From positions 124,001-188,000 of the forward strand of contig NZ_AYZD01000001.1 of assembly GCF_001436755.1 (NCBI RefSeq): a stretch of DNA of 64,000 bases. Reading direction: 5' to 3'. This DNA comes from Liquorilactobacillus aquaticus DSM 21051 (GTDB lineage: Bacteria > Bacillota > Bacilli > Lactobacillales > Lactobacillaceae). Positions 63,508 through 64,000 of the stretch are shown here, one piece after another. The translations under genes were made by a program, and so were the position numbers. Within the stretch, counting starts at the first letter, position 1; each line of letters starts with the position of its first letter. Below the pieces are notes generated by a model that was not told where the DNA came from, did not search any database, and saw only the letters and a program-made list of their open reading frames with translations.

Positions 63508-64000
63508 TTGGGATTGATAAACATTAAGAAAACCTATGATGTAATAATAGCAATTCTAACCGTAATAATCGTGATGGTACTTATGAATTATATGAACACT
63601 ATAACTAGTGCATCATATACTTACATAGGTAATAGTATTGTAACGATTTTTACGCTTGCTCATTTTGGACGTTTCGTCTTATCTGAAAATAAAAGTCGTT
63701 TCTTTAAAAACAGTATTTGGTATTTACTTGCTATTTTCCCTGTCAACTTAGTCTTTTCATTTTTCAGAAACGCAAGAATTGCAAGTATTGCTAGGGCTGT
63801 GCGCGTAATGAAAGTATTGCGGCTAACAAGGCCTGTTGGTTTGAGTGGAAAATTACAAAAAAATACCAAAATTTTTTGAAAACAAACGATCTAATATACC
63901 TGATTATTGTAAGTTTGTTCATACTAGCGACATCAGCCGTTTTATATTCATTGGTCGAAAATGTACCGCTTAGCGAATCATTTTGGTGGGCTATCGCAAC
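63508..64000 (+). CDS. Voltage-gated potassium channel-like protein, frame interrupted, 3' part missing
   Basis: Six-helix ion channel type. The first frame (TTG 63508 to TGA 63877) gives S1-S4: two or three membrane helices, then an arginine-rich S4 (RNARIASIARAVRVMKVLRL). After the stop, another frame continues LKTNDLIYLIIVSLFILATSAVLYSLVE (an S5 helix) and ESFWWAIA, the start of the pore helix that should lead to TVGYGD beyond the window. The frames join exactly at an A7 run (63857-63863), where one extra A would restore the fusion and the zero-frame codons form the slippery heptamer A-AAA-AAT. It may be a pseudogene, phase variation, frameshifting or an assembly error. The start codon is also poorly supported. 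Confidence 0.75.

Overview
The window is a chromosomal stretch of a low-GC, Gram-positive lactic acid bacterium, most likely a member of the Lactobacillaceae. The evidence is the gene order tdk-prfA-prmC-sua5-upp-atpBEFHAGDC-DUF1146-murA-mbl-yidD-DUF2969-rodA, a SufCDSUB iron-sulfur operon, MurT/GatD, an F-type (vancomycin-resistant type) Ddl and many small lactobacillus-type proteins. The genus cannot be fixed from the sequence alone. I see no rRNA, tRNA, CRISPR array, prophage or intact insertion sequence.

Layout. 0-7 kb: truncated tag, ddl, and a polyphosphate operon in which ppk lies between two Ppx-family genes, the first with degenerate motifs. 7-12.4 kb: accessory genes (an APH-like kinase, a small unknown protein with a paralogue 49 kb away, two NmrA-like reductases around a DUF975 membrane protein), a candidate structured small RNA and a cold-shock gene. 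12.7-14.3 kb: a possible tiny transcription unit and a penicillin V acylase-like hydrolase. 14.4-36.4 kb: an almost wholly minus-strand housekeeping block (suf, rodA to murA, the ATP synthase operon, upp, sua5, prmC, prfA, tdk). 36.6-42 kb: murT-gatD for lipid II amidation, manA, a serine hydrolase and a phosphatase. 42-50.6 kb: an MFS exporter, a glutamine-type ABC transporter, and a LysR regulator divergent from metE-metF. 51-64 kb: mixed accessory genes (CDF metal exporter, PAP2 phosphatase, TIM-barrel protein, tyrosine phosphatase, secreted Ser/Ala-rich protein, MFS pump with divergent AraC regulator, efp) and decaying genes (an acetyltransferase pseudogene and an ion channel interrupted at an A7 tract).

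Regulatory signals support several circuits. Two Fur-like 7-1-7 boxes sit over the suf promoter. A 17-bp MET-box palindrome lies upstream of metE next to its LysR regulator. A perfect 17-bp direct repeat lies between the AraC regulator and its MFS partner. A 17-bp-spaced promoter precedes atpB. A family of palindromic terminators with a shared TCAAAAGTTAACTTTTGA-like core recurs across the window.

The best candidates for something new are the ~100-nt structured RNA on the minus strand near 11.9 kb, the small minus-strand unit at 12.7-13.0 kb, the paired small-protein family, the slippery-heptamer frameshift in the terminal channel gene, and the Fur-like control of suf. No clear new multi-gene system such as a defence island or biosynthetic cluster is visible.
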